A stretch of DNA of 64,000 nucleotides, taken from assembly GCF_019049285.1 (NCBI RefSeq), contig NZ_JAGMUL010000021.1, forward strand, positions 124,001 through 188,000, given 5' to 3'. Of this stretch, positions 62,461 to 64,000 are shown one piece after another. Below the pieces are notes generated by a model. That model was not told the DNA's origin. It did no database searches and saw nothing but the letters and a program-made list of their open reading frames with translations. This DNA comes from Streptomyces sp. AC550_RSS872 (GTDB taxonomy: Bacteria > Actinomycetota > Actinomycetes > Streptomycetales > Streptomycetaceae). Each line of letters begins with the position of its first letter. Within the stretch, counting starts at the first letter, position 1. The position numbers and the translations under genes are program-made.

Positions 62461-62965
62461 CACGCCCGCAGCCAGCATGAACCGGCCCGGTGCGGGCTCG
62501 GCCAGCCAGCCGCGGGCCACCAGGCGTTTCACCTTCGACCGCAATGCCTCCACACGCGCTGGCACCACGTCCATACCGAACACCGCAGCCATCTCCTGGC
62601 AGGTCAGCGGCCCTTGACGGAGCCGGGACCGGTCCGCGAGCCCCTGCAGGATGCGCTGGTAGTCCGCCGACAGCACCGACGAGGCCAGCCCTCACGCCAC
62701 ACGGGTACCTGCGACTTCGGCTTCGCCGCATCGCGGGGCGTCGGCTGAGCATCCGCATCCCGCGGATCCGGGATGACCTCCGTCCCGGCGGTGTCGCTGC
62801 GGTCCGGAGCCAGCACCATATCGACCCGCCTGCGGGCGATCGCCCACTCCTGCCATTCCAGCTCGGCCACGGCCAACTCGGCCTGGATCCGGTCGGCCTC
62901 CTCCCGCAGCCCGTCGACCCGACGGCGAGCTCGTGCTGTTCCAGCAGTCCAACGACCGACGGCAT
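62419..62965 (-). pseudogene. Mobile-element-associated coiled-coil/winged-helix protein, frameshifted
   Basis: From ATG 62965 (GGGAGG upstream) the ancestral product reads MPSVVGLLEQHE, then ARRRVDGLREEADRIQAEL, a coiled coil with AELEWQEWAIARRRVDMVLAP, a charged linker, and QVPVWREGL, ASSVLSADYQRILQGLADR, LTCQEMAAVFGMDVVPARV, KRLVARGWLAEPAPGRF, a winged-helix-like C-terminus. A deletion of about 7 bases near 62925-62930 and a missing base near 62690 break it. The end overlaps the transposase on the other strand. Comparable genes are common beside actinobacterial mobile elements; function unknown. Confidence 0.7.
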
Positions 62966-63076
62966 CCGCGACCTCCCGGCAAGCGACGACCCGAGAGGCC
63001 ACGACTCCCACCGAATCACCGACCCTATGCCCGACCAGCGGAAACGCGGCGATCACGTCCGGAAAAACACCAGCTT

Positions 63077-63538
63077 CTAAGATCCTGGATCCGTGGTCGA
63101 GAACCTGCGGCGTGGGCCGCGCGACCGAGGCATGTGCACCACCGTGGCATCAGCGGCGTCCTCCTGCTCACGGCGCAGGTTCTCCACCTCAATCGACAGT
63201 TCCACGGTGGTGCGCCGCAGGAACGCAGTCAACTGCTGTTCCGCTTCAAGCTGTTGCTTCACTCGCTTCAGCTCTTCGACCACTGCCGCGTGCCGCTCGG
63301 CGAGTTCCTGGGCAGCCGTGGGCACGCTGCCTTGCACCTTGGCCCTGAGCCGGAACTCGTCGACCACGTCCTGGTGTTGTGGATAAACCACGTCACGCCG
63401 CAGTCCGGATTCGACGATCAGTTCGGTGGCGGTCAGCTTGCCCGAGACTGACCGCAGCGGCGTGCCGGCTAGCAGCCGCTCAGCCGCCGCTTTGATCGCA
63501 GCGGCGTCCTTGGCTCGGTCACGTGGTCTGCGCCCCAT
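63077..63538 (-). CDS. TnpC-like (DUF6262-like) coiled-coil protein of a tyrosine-recombinase element
   Basis: The 153-residue protein starts MGRRPRDRAKDAAAIKAAAERL. It has a helix-turn-helix-like N-terminus (LTATELIVESGLRRDVVYPQHQDVVDEF) and a long coiled coil (about 85-140: LAERHAAVVEELKRVKQQLEAEQQ). This layout matches the third, accessory protein of tripartite tyrosine-recombinase transposons (TnpC/DUF6262 type). The upstream integrase-type gene originally ended inside this gene, so the two were coupled. Confidence 0.7.
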   Translation of the reverse strand: MGRRPRDRAKDAAAIKAAAERLLAGTPLRSVSGKLTATELIVESGLRRDVVYPQHQDVVDEFRLRAKVQGSVPTAAQELAERHAAVVEELKRVKQQLEAEQQLTAFLRRTTVELSIEVENLRREQEDAADATVVHMPRSRGPRRRFSTTDPGS

Positions 63539-64000
63539 CTGCTTGCACCTCCATCGATTGTTCCCGGCCGCTCGCGCGCCGACCCTGCTCATGCTCCGCG
63601 ATCACCGCACGCATTGGAGCCGCCTTCGCTGCCGCACGGTCCCGCAGGGGCTTTGGCGACAGCAGATCGGCTGCGGCGGCCTCCCACCGGGCGCATTTCC
63701 GGCTTCTTGCTCTCGATGTCGCGGTCGGTGTAGGCGAGGTTGGTGCATGTGGTGCGGCACAGCTGTTCGTCGGGCCCGTTCGCCTCCATTCCGGCTGCTT
63801 CTCGCTCCTCCCGGCAGGCCGCGGTCTCGTGTCGCCAGACGCAGGTCATTCCCAGGCCGTGGTGGATGTCGGGATGCTTGCTGGTCAGCAGTCGTTGGGC
63901 GTTGTCGGCTTGGTTGACGACGCGGCCCGCGAAGACGGCCGCAGCGTTCCGCACTCTGCGCCGGTACTCCTGTGCCGAGGGTCCGCTGACGTGTTCGCCT
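63519..64000 (-). pseudogene. C-terminal end of a tyrosine-recombinase-type integrase (partial, frameshifted, runs off right edge)
   Basis: The frame entering from the right edge reads GPSAQEYRRRVRNAAAVFAGRVVNQADNAQRLL, HPDIHHGLGMTCVWRHETAAC and CRTTCTNLAYTDRDIE. A one-base change near 63685-63698 then moves the protein to another frame: RWEAAAADLLSPKPLRDRAA, AVIAEHEQGRRASG and a stop at 63519-63521. In the unshifted frame translation ends at 63589. The cysteine pattern and DRDIE segment match the tail of integrases in tripartite elements. The catalytic domain lies beyond the window. Confidence 0.65.

Noticed and set aside
1..64000. CRISPR arrays, tRNA or rRNA genes
   Set aside because: No regularly spaced direct repeats, tRNA cloverleaf with TTCGAxxC-type T-arm context, or rRNA-like conserved segments were seen on either strand.

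Overview
The window is high-GC actinobacterial DNA, almost certainly a Streptomyces chromosome. This rests on pervasive GTG starts, secreted glycosidases with ricin-type (CBM13) modules, a LAETG-type sortase signal, large LuxR and PucR regulators, and mycelial-actinomycete gene families throughout. The many scars (truncated genes, frameshifts, insertion-sequence remnants, collapsed duplicates) suggest an accessory region such as a chromosome arm. No rRNA, tRNA or CRISPR array was seen.

Layout. 1-1.65 kb: two minus-strand genes that look defence-related, one running off the left edge with a Q-x-K nuclease-like motif and one with a divergent PD-(D/E)xK-like core. They abut a 5'-truncated dnaE2 still coupled to an imuB-like gene (to 4.06 kb). 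4.3-7.2 kb: divergent PucR regulator and acyl-CoA ligase. 7.3-9.9 kb: a GH5-CBM13 glycosidase and a scar of a sugar ABC operon in which only the two ends survive. 10.6-14.4 kb: TetR regulator divergent from an SDR, a DUF4345-like protein and two DJ-1/PfpI genes. 14.8-17.8 kb: a sigma factor fused to a zinc finger, membrane segment and lectin domain, then a LAETG-anchored metalloprotease. 18.2-20.9 kb: a graveyard (frameshifted cobK, tetR remnant, IS256-type remnant) around one methyltransferase. 21-25.7 kb: MarR-controlled MFS pump, aldehyde dehydrogenase, PPOX-fold oxidoreductase and GtrA protein. 25.8-30.4 kb: broken CAP-domain gene, membrane protein with YtrA-type GntR regulator, MMPL transporter. 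31-38.6 kb: LuxR-type ATPase regulator, then a four-gene molybdenum hydroxylase operon.

38.8-61.3 kb is a carbohydrate locus: GH27, SGNH esterase, GH59, GH43 (exo-galactanase-like), a complete ABC importer, a truncated GH35, a LacI regulator with three palindromic operators, a second ABC importer, a second GH5-CBM13 and an intracellular GH1. The combination points to plant galactose-rich polysaccharide, most plausibly type II arabinogalactan. Secreted enzymes cut the polymer, two importers take up oligosaccharides, and the GH1 finishes hydrolysis inside the cell. 61.4-64 kb is mobile-element debris: a broken IS5-family transposase, a frameshifted coiled-coil gene and a tyrosine-recombinase-type module leaving the right edge.

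The strongest unexplained structures are: (1) a roughly 200-bp intergenic element present three times, each time downstream of a tetR gene or tetR remnant and carrying the same GACCGGTC-centred site; (2) the collapsed ABC operon scar at 9.45-9.70 kb, a paralogue of the intact operon at 48-51.3 kb; (3) the defence-like gene pair abutting a truncated dnaE2 with a 16-bp palindrome at the junction.
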